Assembly (NCBI GenBank): GCA_942486035.1
Contig: CALNXK010000033.1
Span: 2,877,001-2,941,000, forward strand
Origin: Porites lobata
Taxonomy: Eukaryota > Cnidaria > Anthozoa > Scleractinia > Poritidae
Length of the DNA stretch: 64,000 nucleotides
Direction: 5' to 3'
Positions within the stretch are counted from its first letter, which is position 1. The number at the start of each line of letters is the position of its first letter. Below the pieces are notes generated by a model that was not told the origin of the DNA, searched no databases, and saw only the letters and a program-made list of their open reading frames with translations. Both the position numbers and the translations under genes were made by a program. Of the stretch, positions 22,572 through 33,100 are shown in pieces.

Positions 22572-25403
22572 TATTAATACACTTAATTTAAAGAGGGTAG
22601 CACGGAATAGTTACAGAAACTAGTAAACTTGTGGCCCTCTATCTAAATTAAAATTACAAAAAGCATAAGATTCAGAATATACAAAGTCTAAGTACAAAAT
22701 AAATAAAACTAAGGAAATATAAAAGTTCTACATCAATATGAATGAGTATAAGAGGTAATGATACGTTTAGTGAAATACATTAACGAATATGATTAAACTA
22801 TGAAATGGTGTAATTCCTGCTACTCTTTAAAATTATAAGATATTTCGATAATTATTCGTAAAGGATTCTAGTGATACTGCATTTCTAAGGTCTAGACCTA
22901 CCGCTACCGCCTTTGGTGACCCGATTAAATTTTGGGCAAATAAAATTTATATTACTATATCTAGTTACACAACTATGTTGCTGACTGTTTACTAGCTATA
23001 AACACATTTTCACTTGTGTTTCACTTGTGTTACAGGTATCTCAATTCTCTTAGCTCCAGCGCTTAATCGCATTCCTGTGCCTGTTATGTTTGGTGTACTT
23101 TTGTATCTTGGTGTGTGTTCGCTGTCTGGTATCCAACTGATAGACAGGTTAATCATGATGTTTATGCCACCCAAATATCACCCAGATGTCCAATATGTTA
23201 GAAAGGTATGAATTAGTTCGGTTTGATAAGATGAACTTCTGGGCAGCAGGCCGCTGTCTCAAACCCTGGCCTGACCAACACTCAGGGTCTTAGAATAACT
23301 GGGGAGAAAAAGTCGCCTTTGTAAAGACATTTGTAAATAGTTAGACTTCCTAGTCTTCTCAGATAAAGACGATAAACCATAAGCCCTGTCTCACAACCCT
23401 TGCTCATATAAACTCTGTGGGAAGTTTTAAGAACCGTGCACTAGACTTGGACCCCTGGAGCCTTGTTAGATCCGAGTAGCTTTGACATGGATTCAATTTC
23501 AGAAATTTCAGTATTCAAATTCCATATCCAAAATTCTCCAGACCGATCTCCATACATTTCTTTTAAAAGTAGTTGAGAGAATTTGGTTCATGATCAAAGT
23601 GTTCTCCCTTTGGTAATCAATTTAGTAATTCTCATAACCTTTACATTTGGTACATTTAACTTAGTTATGATCATCTATTTATCTGCTGATCATTGGCCAG
23701 TGAGCTTGATGGCTGCTTTTTTTCTAGCTCTACTAGACTTCAATTAATTTTTCTATTTTTTCTGTTTTTTTTACTTACTTTTTTAACAAAAAACATGAGA
23801 ACTTAGGAACGAAGAATGTCCCCAAAAAGAAGAAAGCAAAAGTTTCCTAATATACCTATTTCACTAGTATCTGAACTACAGAATTGCATCATTTAATCAA
23901 GTAGTCATACTCTCATTTTGAACTAATCTCGGGAGATTCTGCCCAGCGTTATTGGAAGATTCTTTTGGAATAGTATTTTACAATCAATCAGAGACAAACC
24001 CTCGAAAAAAATGTTTAGAAAAGCACTTAAGCTGAGATGACACAATTTTTAAAGCTGTTTGGGGAAATCATTGTTTTTTTGAACTCCACAGTAAAATAAT
24101 AATGTTAAATAATATTATTTTATGACATGGTTCTTCTATGGTTATTTCAGGTGAAAACAAAACAAATCTATTTTTACACCATAATCCAGTTAATCTGCTT
24201 AGCGCTGCTTGTTGCCGTCAAGTTAACAGTCCTGGCTTCTTCGTTTCCTTTCTTCATCATCTGCTTGATTCCACTGCGGAAAGTGTTACGAAAATTTTTT
24301 GAACAAAGTGAACTTGCAGAGGTATGTTGGCAATAGTTTTGAGCCGAGCATTGTTGCTGTTGCTGTAGGTTTTTTTTGTTTTGTTTTCAGAGATGCCCTC
24401 ACAATATCCACATTTTAGTTAAGAGAGAGTGCTATTATTCAAAGCACACGTGGTTACCCATTGTTTTTGTAACCGGTGATGTACGACGATTTGTACAAGG
24501 GTTCCAGCGACCCCATATAGAAACAAGTAACCGCGGCAGTGTTAGCTCAGTCGGTAGAGCGTGTTGACTGCAGAGCGGGAGGTCGCAGGTTCGATTGCTG
24601 GGGCCGGACCAATACTCGGGGTCTTAAAATAACCGAGAAATGAAGGTACTCCCTTTGCACTGAACCAGGCTAGACCTTCGCGTGGCTCGGATGGTGGTCC
24701 CGTCTCCAGTTGGAGACGTAAAATATAGTGTCCACAATTAGTACTTTCGTGCAAAACTTGACATTCAAATAAAAAGTGCAAGTGCAAGTGCAAGTCACCT
24801 TATTTAAAGGAGATTATGATACAAAATATTCCAACAAATACTACCTGTAGCAATAACATTACGTGAAATATACAAGCCAATATAATTATATTATTTACAT
24901 TTCAATAAAAATTTCATCACTTTAGATTTAAAAATGCAGACATTTGAAGCACAGCGATTTCAAAAGGCAGAATGTTCCATCTATCCACTAACCTATGAAA
25001 GAAACGTTTGTATGATGTATAGGCAATCATCTGTTGCAAGCTTTGATCTCTATTTTTGCCACAGAGAATGTTCACTATTAAACAACTTTGTCCAACTATA
25101 TCTACTTGTATCCTAACTTGGATACTGTGTACATTAAATTCTCTTCCAAGAAGTGGATGTGTTCAGACCTCTTCTTGAAAGATATTCCCTATGGTTCAAT
25201 ACACCTCCAACAAGTCACCACTAAATCTTCACATTTTGGTGGTCACTTACAGGGGGTTGACCGTATGTGGGTAAATAAACTATTTTATTGAATGATTGTA
25301 TATTTTAATGTATTTTTTTTCTTGTGCACAGCTTGACAATGAAGAACCAGCTGATGATGACAGTGACTTTGATGAATACGAAAGCGTGTTCTTACCTGTA
25401 TAA
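10778..25403 (+). CDS. SLC4-family chloride/bicarbonate anion exchanger (AE1/AE2/AE3 type), complete
   Basis: Fifteen exons join in frame to 1210 aa: 10778-10843, 10911-11064, 13201-13761, 14061-14209, 14891-15065, 15724-16076, 16517-16849, 17056-17233, 18153-18508, 19312-19506, 21161-21334, 21514-22039, 23036-23205, 24151-24321, 25332-25403. The cytoplasmic part has HRFED and ETARWIKFEEDVEE (329-342), then LLGP and YHEIGR near 570-585. The membrane domain starts about residue 690. AE-type marks are FMET with Glu984 (AE1 Glu681 position), ATVRSV with Arg1033 (AE1 Arg730 position), VEVKEQRVTN, PPKYHPDV and an acidic LDNEE tail like the AE1 LDADD element. This favours electroneutral plasma-membrane chloride/bicarbonate exchange over sodium cotransport. 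Odd points are His-rich clusters at about 153-167 and 190-203, a GC donor after exon 7, and FLEE where AE2 has KLVK. Exons 14 (end) and 15 are duplicated at 52340-53457. Corals have several SLC4 paralogues; which one this is cannot be told here. Confidence 0.93.
12236..12400 (+). repeat. 'cagaccttcagataag...ttgatccacca' element in SLC4 intron 2
   Basis: It has the same family signature as 4838-4993: 'ccagaccttcagataagg', 'cagcccctcgggcctcagtt' and a right tip near 'tgatccaccacca'. It shows two partial units of the first phrase. The open frame 12180-12488 runs through it and is not a gene. Confidence 0.65.
14228..14430 (+). repeat. Dispersed repeat in SLC4 intron 4, first copy
   Basis: It contains 'gtgatcagcatcaaatttct', 'acatgatcactcaagacg' and ends 'ggttaaagggttaa'. 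A second direct copy is at 14688-14880 in the same intron, and a reverse-complement copy at 51040-51190 overlaps the last exon of gene 2. Confidence 0.75.
14688..14880 (+). repeat. Dispersed repeat in SLC4 intron 4, second copy
   Basis: Direct copy of 14228-14430 with scattered substitutions and small gaps, so the two insertions or duplications are not recent. It ends just before SLC4 exon 5. Confidence 0.75.
15406..15575. repeat. Foldback MITE in SLC4 intron 5
   Basis: The tips 'ttacaggt' and 'acctgtaa' are inverted. The inner arms 'tttaacctaggttgattctc' and 'gagaatcaacctaggtta' are nearly perfect complements. The element can fold almost completely. Non-coding. Confidence 0.8.
20224..20310 (+). 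repeat. Short tandem duplication in SLC4 intron 10
   Basis: The phrase 'gttac(c/t)(g/a)aaaatttctggagtcg' with 'tgactccct' or 'tggctccct' occurs twice about 46 bp apart. Related 'ggagtca' phrases flank it at 19910 and 20310. Intronic and non-coding. Confidence 0.55.
22212..22462 (-). repeat. Inverted-repeat-ended dispersed element, copy 2
   Basis: Reverse-complement copy of the element at 190-445, lying in SLC4 intron 12. It shares 'cagcctgccattcgggcaag' and the terminal 'ctttgcac'. Confidence 0.75.
22537..22571 (+). repeat. (ATT)n microsatellite
   Basis: About eleven uninterrupted ATT units in SLC4 intron 12. Shorter relatives lie at 18632-18650 (TTA units) and 18106-18127 (TTTA units). Confidence 0.85.
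23215..23425 (+). repeat. SINE-like or tail-sharing repeat in SLC4 intron 13
   Basis: It contains 'gaccaacactcagggtctta' followed by 'gaataactgggga', a variant of the body of the tRNA-derived SINE at 24533-24796 ('gaccaatactcggggtctta'). A tRNA-like head is not visible. Probably a truncated or related family member. Confidence 0.45.
24533..24796 (+). repeat. tRNA-derived SINE, copy A
   Basis: The head carries an A box (TAGCTCAGTCGG, 24543-24554) and a B box (GGTTCGATTGC, 24588-24598), spaced as in a tRNA promoter for RNA polymerase III. The body follows and the element ends in 'gtgcaagtgcaagtgcaagt', a short tandem tail. It sits in SLC4 intron 14 and is duplicated at 52587-52853. Confidence 0.85.
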
Positions 25404-25599
25404 ACAAACACTTGAGAGGAGAAGTCATTTTGCCATGATGGTAGCAAAATTTCTGGATGAAAATGTCACTTTAAAATTGAATTTGCATTGTTTCAAACTG
25501 CATCGCCCTTATTCAGTTTCGTTTAATTTGTCAAATGTTGGCAAAATTTTCTGGGGATGACTCCAAAAGGACTGTATTTAAGTTTAGAAAATGAAGAAG

Positions 25600-26102
25600 A
25601 TGTTAGTGTTTTGTTCACCTACTCGATAAAGTGGGCGTGTGCAATTAGGAAGTTTCATGTTGCCGTCGTGCAACAACGGCCAAGAAATGTACAAAAAAGC
25701 AGCAACTGCAAAGTTGTTGTTTTGCCAATCTAAAGCTGTAGCTTTTTTGCCATTCTTGCTGCTGTCGCAACGGTCATCGTGATCCAGAAATTTTGCTACC
25801 ATGGTGATGTGACGTCATACTTCTGTCTACTCTCATCTTTGCCTGTCTGTCTCGCCTACCATGGCAGTGTCACGTGGTGGTTTGCTGTTTAACTCTTCAA
25901 GTGCCAAGAGTGACCAACATCAATTTTCTCTTAACAACATCAATACATCATTAAGAGAAAAGTTTATGAGAATAAATAAAATGATCACCTAAGGAAAAAT
26001 GCTTTGATCTTTGAACAAATTCTCTCAACTAATTCTTAAAGGAAATGTATGAAGATCAGTTTAGAGAATTTGTATGTGGATCTTAAGCCTTAAAGGGTTA
26101 AA
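25600..26102. repeat. Dispersed repeats in the SLC4 3' flank
   Basis: About 25625-25810 is a member of the 'aagaaatgtacaaaa...ttgttgttttg' family also found at 34015-34140 and, inverted, at 42045-42260. About 25890-26102 is the 'catcaattttctc' family seen at 1-190. AATAAA at 25971-25976 lies in the second repeat and is a possible SLC4 polyadenylation signal, giving a 3' UTR of about 570 nt. Confidence 0.5.
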
Positions 26103-26595
26103 GTGGATTTGGCCAATGATCGGGTGGTCATTTTTGCCTGTCAAAGCATTTAACAAGAAAAATTAAGAGGAACATTTTGATGCTTGAATGCGTCCAGCAT
26201 AATTATCTAAGAATGAAAAATCATAAAATGTCAAAGTCTAGCTTAGGTATAGGTTGATGAAATGATAGAGAAGAATTTTCACAGTATTTTCAGGTTTAAT
26301 ATAATCATGGTAGTTTGTTAAGCATTTTTCGTTGTATAAAGAATATGAACCCAAATCGCTTCCAGATCTAAATGATTTAAATACTAGGAGTGATTGGGGT
26401 TAACAGAATGGATTTTGTTACAATACATTTTGATACATTTTCAAGCAGACAATAATGAAAATTAAGAAAATTAGCTATATGATCATGAAATGAAAGGGTC
26501 TTGATGTAGCACCAAATTCTCAGAAAGAGCTTACAAAGAAATGTCACATGTAACTTTCAGATAATTATTGAGAGTGGTTTGCTACCTTGACAACG

Positions 26596-26771
26596 CAGGG
26601 GCGGATCTAAGGGGAGGGTGCAGGGGGTGTGCCCCCCCCCCCCCCCGAGATGACCTGCGGTTTTCTAATACAACTGGTATTATGAAAAAAAAATCTATGT
26701 GGTTTATTGGTGTTGAAGTAGAGCAAGAGACGAGTGCACCCCCTCCTAAAAAAATCGTGGATCCGCCCCTG
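26596..26771. repeat. 'CAGGGGCGGATC' MITE, copy A-1
   Basis: The tips 'caggggcggatc' and 'gatccgcccctg' are perfect inverts. The inner sequence 'acaactggtatt' and 'ggtttattggtgttgaagt' is shared with copies at 29332-29505, 54649-54826 and 57138-57315. The CAGGG tips suggest a hAT-like transposase source. Target duplications are not clear. Frames on both strands across it are repeat artefacts. Confidence 0.8.
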
Positions 26772-27222
26772 CAACACATATCTTATGCATCATTCACATT
26801 TAACAGGGATTTAATAGAGTTAACCAAGCTACAATTTGGTTTAAGATAGATTTAATTTACTATTGAAGTGTAAATATTGATGGCTCTTGCAGCCACGTAA
26901 GATTGGTATGAATAATTTTTAAGAAAAATGTGACCAGAAAATTGTACATAGTATAATAATTAATAGTATTGACCTCTTCGTTTTATCATAAACGTTTATT
27001 TTGCAGCCTATATGATTGGGTGTGCTCTTTGTAACATTGAACTTTAACTATTATTATTCATTCAAAATAGTTCTCCGTTTCTGATTTGCTTAAACCCCAC
27101 GGATAATTCTTCATATCCAGCTAGCGTTGATTAAACTTGGAAGACGTTTGCGATACTGTTGGGTTGGTCCCTACCTCTATTTGTTCCCTTTATTTGACTG
27201 TCTGTAAGACGGACATCTCTCC

Positions 27223-27505
27223 CAGGGTTCTATCTAGGATTTATCGTTTTGGGGGAGAAGTCCGCTTCCTAGGGGGGTCCGGGGGCATGCTCCCCCGGAA
27301 ATTTTTTGAATGAATATGCGCTGAGATGCAATCTGGTGCATTTTGAGACCCAATTTTGAGAAATGTTACAGTGGTATTTTATTCTATTTTTTAGTCGTGA
27401 TCACGTTCTGACAATGTTACACTTAGCTCCGATATTTTGTGGGGGGAAGCTGGGCATTTTTTGGGGGGGAGCGTCTACCCCTCAAATACCCTAGATAGAA
27501 CCCTG
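27223..27505. repeat. 'CAGGGTTCTATCTAGG' MITE with 5-bp target duplication, copy A
   Basis: The tips 'cagggttctatctagg' and 'cctagatagaaccctg' are inverted and the element is flanked on both sides by TCTCC (27218-27222 and 27506-27510). It contains long G runs ('gggggagaagtccg' and mirror). Copy B has it at 55279-55562, so the insertion predates the duplication. Confidence 0.85.
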
Positions 27506-27616
27506 TCTCCGAGACTAACACTTAGTACGGTCCGAAAGGTGTCCGTCTTAGTGGAAAATGACAACCGAAAAGACCTGGGGACGAGGTTGCGTTGTCTTCG
27601 TAGCTCAGTACAAAAT

Positions 27617-27778
27617 GACGCAAAATTTCACATGTTTCACGGTAGCAAGAACAGCAAGAATACAACTCGATGGACGACATTTGCTATTTGGAGAATATCT
27701 GCAGAACTGAACATCCCTTTATCCCCTGAACTTGCCGAGGAACAAGCAACTGAAGAGAGGACCTTAGCAAGGATCGAG
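27617..27778 (+). CDS. Candidate exon, unknown, upstream of gene 1
   Basis: An open segment with MFHGSKNSKN, TRWTTFAIW and ELNIPLSPELAEEQATEER ends at a good donor GATCGAG|GTAAAC (27779), phase 0. It is bounded upstream by repeat-derived sequence (the 27223-27505 MITE and a foldback of 'taagacggac...gtccgtctta'). It cannot join gene 1 exon 1 directly, because that would read into a stop. In copy B the TGG of FAIW is TGA (about 55746-55748), so copy B is closed at this point. Real exon, pseudogene or repeat-borne frame remain open. Confidence 0.25.
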
Positions 27779-28078
27779 GTAAACTTGTTTTGGCCGGTTT
27801 TTTTTTTAACCAGTAATCATTTTGAATGAATAATAAAGCAATAATTTGATTAGACTTTTGTATGATCTGAGGAATTATGAATATATCGATCTCCATAATT
27901 CTTAGATCACACTTTTAAGTATGAAGTTAAAACCTCATTTGAGAAAGATGACGAGGCACATGTACCCACACTAGACATGCTTTAATGGAGCGATGAGAAC
28001 AGGGTTTTTTAGGCCCGTTGAAGCGCATGTCCGGTTAGCGAGTTGTTAGCGATTGTAGCTCAGTAAATATCGTGGGTA

Positions 28079-28283
28079 CTGCCTCGTACCCACAAGTCTC
28101 TCTGTCGATGAAAATGTGCGCGCAAAGGAAGGCGGGAAGGAGACAACGGGCGAGACGGCGCCTCGCCTGCCGTCTGTACCCTTCCCATCAGGCGCCAATG
28201 GTCCCTTGCGGTTCATCACCAGTCACTTGCATTTCGCGCTCGCCTCTACGATGAGAAAAACGAAGCGCCTGAGGAGGAGGCTG
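28079..28283. repeat. 205-bp insertion present only in copy A
   Basis: Copy A has this block between two direct repeats TCGTGGGTA (28070-28078 and 28284-28292), whereas copy B has a single one at the matching place. The block is GC-rich, in contrast to its surroundings, and begins with a small palindrome 'gggtactgcctcgtaccc'. A transposition with 9-bp target duplication or a deletion in copy B between the repeats would both explain it. Confidence 0.7.
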
Positions 28284-28494
28284 TCGTGGGTAGAGGTCGT
28301 GGATCGTGGGTGTGGGTAAATATCATGGGTAAAAAATCAGTTTAGAAAAGAGTAAAGTAATTGAAAAAAAAGTAGAAAAAAATTGTTAAAAAATTTATGA
28401 AATGAAAATCACCATGGGTAAATGTCGTGGGTATAAAAAAGTATCAGGAGCCAATAGGCTACTAAAAGTATAGAAAAAAAGTAAGACCAAAAAA

Positions 28495-28740
28495 ATGAAA
28501 ATATATCTTTATATAGCAAAAAGTTGTAAACTTCATGAAAGGAAATCTCCGCGTACACTCCAGTCCTATTCCCCTTCCCCGCGGTCAGCAAAGCAAACTA
28601 CAAGCGAATCCTTAGTACAAATGGACACTAAAAAGGCATTTAGACGAAGTGAAAGAAACTATACGCTAAGATGTCAACATTTAAGAAAGGATGTTCAAGC
28701 GTCACAGCAAAAACTTTGTTCATACAAGAAAAAAAATTAA
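28495..28740 (+). CDS. 81-codon open frame kept in both duplicate copies
   Basis: The frame starts MKIYLYIAKSCKLHERKSP and ends KKKN before TAA. The downstream part has gene-like codons (segment FRRSERNYTLRCQHLRKD). The copy-B frame (56336-56581) keeps the length with about five amino-acid and three silent changes, so there is no sign of protein-level constraint. No family is recognised. It could be a terminal exon of an upstream gene or a chance frame. Confidence 0.2.
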   Translation: MKIYLYIAKSCKLHERKSPRTLQSYSPSPRSAKQTTSESLVQMDTKKAFRRSERNYTLRCQHLRKDVQASQQKLCSYKKKN

Positions 28741-28858
28741 GAAAATTCAATTTTCGTTGTCATTGTAGTAAGATCCGTCTCGCACACCTGGTGTGATGCC
28801 AACGATTGCCAACATTTTTTGAGCATTTCAGTGGGGCAAGCCATTAAAGTGGATATCC

Positions 28859-28998
28859 AGTGGCGGATCGAGACCTACAGATAAGCGGGGGGGGGCGGTC
28901 TCAAAAAAAGTTTTTCGGCCCTTCGGGTCTTAGTTTGGTAAAAAATTAAGGTGGGCCGCCCCCCCCCCCGGGGGGCCCTCCCCTGGATCCATCACTGC
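28859..28998. repeat. 'cagtggcggatc' MITE, copy A
   Basis: The tips 'cagtggcggatcgag' and 'ggatccatcactg' are inverted, with long G and C runs inside and the family phrase 'cggcccttcgggtcttagtt'. The copy-B twin is 56699-56844. Older relatives are at 4838-4993 and 12236-12400. Confidence 0.8.
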
Positions 28999-29331
28999 TA
29001 TCACTCCAATAAATATAAATACATGTATCGCAGAACTTCGCGAGCTCGGGGGAGGCCCATAAGGGGTGGGAGGACGGGAGAAAAATAACGTAAATTCAAC
29101 CTCGTCCCCAGGGCGCTTTTTTTTATGGCGTAAATTATCCAAGAAATCTCAGTTTTTTTTACAAATGTTTAATATCTTATTCGATTCACGCAAATTGCAC
29201 CTCGTTTTAAAGCTGAAAGCGCGTAGAACTCGTCAAAGTTTTATCAACTTGAGGGTGATGTGCACTCAGTAAAGCACTAGAATGATTTTAGTAAAAAAAT
29301 GAGTAGCCGCTATTCACCAAGTGCACATCTC

Positions 29332-29505
29332 CAGGGGCGGATCTAGGGGAGGGCAAGGTGCAAGCACACCCCCCCCCCGAGATGACCTGCGCTTTTCTAA
29401 TACAACTGGTATTCTGCAAAAAAAAAAGTATGTGGTTTATTGGTGTTGAAGTGGAGCAAGAGACGAGTTCACCCCCTCCTAAAAAAAGTCCTGGATCCGC
29501 CCCTG
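29332..29505. repeat. 'CAGGGGCGGATC' MITE, copy A-2
   Basis: Same family as 26596-26771, with perfect inverted tips. The copy-B twin is 57138-57315. It lies about 470 bp upstream of gene 1 exon 1. Confidence 0.8.
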
Positions 29506-29977
29506 ATTTCCCATAATACACAAAAAAAATTGCACAACTTTTGTTTCTGTTTTGTATTGAGTATTATACAGTCGTCCGAAGAGAAATTGAAGACAATACT
29601 TTAAATGCATAGGAGATGTACAAGCTCTTCCCCAGGGAACACAACTCGTGAAATAGCTAAAAACACCATGACAACACTCTATTTTCATTGTTTTCATTTG
29701 TTAGTCTAACTTGGAATTATTGTCACTATCTGAATTATCTCGTCCTTATTTTCAAGTTAACAAAAGAAAACAGTGAAATTAGAGCGTATTCATGACTGCG
29801 TACTATTTTTTATTTAAGAATTACCTAATCTGTATTCACAATTTGTGCCGTATTCTTTACGAAATATGTAGTGTTGTAATCAGCTATTTTCCTTCCATAA
29901 CTAATTAGCAATTTTAATCAAGTTTACTTTATAGTGTATGGTCACCGTCATAATTTTGTCATTCTCGGTTCAGAGCA

Positions 29978-30092
29978 ATGGAAGAGGACAGAAGAGAAGA
30001 GTCACGTTCTAGTGGTGAGTTAATGTTTGTAGTTAATATTGCAAAACGAACTCATTTCCGAGGTCTTTTTATAAGTTATGATAACAGAACTT

Positions 30093-30126
<34 letters not shown>

Positions 30127-33100
30127 GCTGATTTCAAAAGTAATTTTAAACCAGTCGGCCGAGCGCGTAGCGCGAGCACAATTTGAAATTACAGGCCTCA
30201 TTTAGATGAATAATAAAAGGCTGAAAGTTCTAATACCAATTAATTCTGTCAAGAACACGACGCGAAAATCTCTGGATTGAAATATTTATCAAAGTATAAA
30301 TGATTTCTTATTTTATCAGGTTACAGCTTCTAAAGCACAAAACGTCGGAGAAACTATCCGAATATGGAGCTCTAAATACATGACCTTTTCTAAATACACT
30401 TTCTTAAAACTAAATGCGTCAAGCTGAACTGGGCTGATGGAAAACTTATTTCCTATTTTTTTCCTTGGTTTTGATTTGCTAGTACAAGAGATAATGAGCT
30501 TCTCTCTTGGCTAGCATGGACTAGTTTGTTAAACCTCCTAGCAACACTTAATGCTCAATTTTCATTCATTCGAGAATTTTGTAATAAGCCGGGGTAATAA
30601 GGTCATTTTTGTCATTATTGCGGGCGAAACAGGAGGAGCCCGCAATCCTAATCTCCAGGTTGTTATTACTCATGCGTCGCGTGTATGTTCCCATCGTTCG
30701 TTTGGACTTCTTCCACTAAGAATAATGCAATTTAATCACACGCTTTTCCATCTTCTTCCACCCATCGCAATCTGATCGCGCTTGTTCTGACCATCTGTCA
30801 CGTGAAACTTACGCAAAGCACAACGTTGGAGCAAAAGCATTCGGACCCCAATCCTTGTCGCACACACTCCGTAACTTTGGTTAATACTAGTTACTTTTTC
30901 TGATATATTTTATTCCCTGCAATCATAGTTTGTGACGTTTCTTTGACGGTTCAGTTGTTAAATTTTGGCTTTTTCAACAGTTTTTTTTAGTGTAAAAATA
31001 TAAAACATATGTAACTGATATCAGATCTTATTTTGTTAAAGTTTTCACTTAGGTTTACTGTCATAGCTTTATTGTAACATTAGGTGTCAGTTTGGGTATA
31101 ATAAAACTACTTACGTTTTAACTTTTTGTGCAATCTGTCATTGAATAGCCAGAGAGCAACGGCTCCTCAGAAGGAGGAAAAGGAGAAAGGAAATAAAGAA
31201 AGTAAAGAAAGAAAAGATGAAAGCGGTATGTACTTTGATAAAGCAATATATAACTGCTTACAGTGAACGTGAGATAAAGGTTGCACGAGTATAAAGAGAC
31301 AGATCAGTGGCAGATCCCGGGGCCGACAAAAATTTGTTGTCTCTCGTTTTGTCTCTTGCATCTTCACCCCAGCTATCATGTAAACTTAATCAAATTAAAG
31401 ACAAGCGGGTCACCCCAATTAAGCAGGTTACATCACCCACCTGGGGTCCCCAACCTCCTGGCTCCGGTTGTTCAAACGTCGGATAGCGCTATCCATCGGA
31501 TAAATCACTATCCATCGGATAAGTATTAGGAAAACCGATTGCACTATCCACTGGATAGAGATTTATCCGCTGGATAGCGCTATCCACCTTCTGAACAACT
31601 AGGCCCAGGTAAACAGGCCCTTACTGTTGGCCCTTAGCCAATGAGGAGCCAGATAGTAAGTAAACAATATATGATAATTCTAAAATTTTGTAACTCCGTG
31701 AATTATCTGTTTGAATTTCTTCGTAGGCTGGGGAACCAGTGGACCCAAAAGTAATAGAAAGGATCAAGAGGAGAAGGCTTCGGGCTAAGGTATCCTCATT
31801 CTCAAATTTTTTGCTGCGGTTTACATCAAATTTGTTAGTTAAGGCGGTCATGACATATATGACAATAGGAGTAAAAATGAACTACAATATACATATGCAA
31901 TATGCATATTGTTAAATCCTATTTAGAACGGTTTGCTTACATCAGTGATCCTGAAAAGTGAACTACAAATGTGGATCAACGAAAAAAACATGCACGTGAA
32001 ACGTGTTTTCAAATAACACAGACATTGCTTCGTCAATGACGTCACAAAACACGTTTTCCTAAACGGGTAAGGGTTGCAAACCTTGAGCTTAGGAATTTTC
32101 ACTACCAAAATGTTACATAAACAGGTAAATCGTAAATCTGCCTTGTATGATTGGAAGTGTTATTTATCCTATAAGCTATTTAACCAATTAATAAGTTACG
32201 TGACCCTTTTCCCTTTCTTTACCGATTCCTATATAACGTAAACACGCATACAAGGTGAATTTTTCAGAACCTTTTTTAATAGCCTCTGAAATGTCCATAA
32301 AAGAACTTGCTGCTCTTTCATTATCCTTTCCCGATTTTAGAGTAAATATTTTAACTTTTAGTTCTCAATTATAAGTCACGTGGCGAAAATGTGAGCTTAT
32401 CATATTGCTAAAAACATTAGGTTACATTTGTAGTTCAATTTTTCAGGATCATTGATAGAAGCAAACCGTTCTAAATAGTATTTTATCAAAATATACATAT
32501 TTAATTAGATAGTCATGCCTTAAGTGGCCTGAGTAATCATAAATACTGTATACGTACAAGTAATCAAAAAAGAAATATACTTAAAATAATTTGTTGGTTT
32601 GTTTAAATAAGTGTGCCTCGAGAGCCTTCTAAAGCCATTTACGTTTGTAGACTGTCTAACCTCCAAGGGAAAATCATTTCAGAGCTTCGGACCCGCGATG
32701 ACAAAAATGCCCGATCATCATACGATAGTGTTGGCCTACCCAACCTCAAGATCACTCTGCACTGCAGCAGACCTAAGTCATCTAGAATATAAGGAGGCGA
32801 TTACGCGATTCACCATTACCTGAATATTGATCTTCTTTTTATATCATTGTCATAAAAGTAACACTGACAACTGTTATTTCTTACAATTGGCATCAGTGAT
32901 GTGCATTATTAGTATTATTATGATTATTGTTATGATAATGATTATTATTATCATCAACATCATCATTATCAGTCATTATTATAATTATTATTATTCATGA
33001 ACAGGTCCGGAAGTTTCTCCAGAAGAGGAGGGAAGAAAATGAGGGTAAGTGAAATACAGACGAATGTGATGTTGAGCCTCTCTTTTTGGTAATCATTAGT

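Noticed and set aside
24543..24615. A genuine tRNA gene at the 'tagctcagtcgg' site
   Set aside because: A and B boxes are present, but no closing acceptor stem is visible and the sequence runs on into a SINE body with a 'gtgcaa' tail; the same unit is in copy B.
24542..24793. Minus-strand 83-codon frame, with a near-identical one at 52596-52850
   Set aside because: Both are the antisense of the SINE, kept alike because the segment is duplicated, not because of selection.
10778..25403. Sodium-bicarbonate cotransporter (NBC/NDCBE) instead of AE
   Set aside because: The N-terminal ETARWIKFEEDVE block is shared by both groups, but FMET with Glu, ATVRSV, VEVKEQRV, PPKYHPDV and the EYxxxxxPV-type end match AE1-AE3.
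27437..27616. Extending the candidate exon upstream to ATG 27437
   Set aside because: That part translates the right end of the 27223-27505 MITE and a 'gtccgtctta' foldback, so it is repeat sequence.
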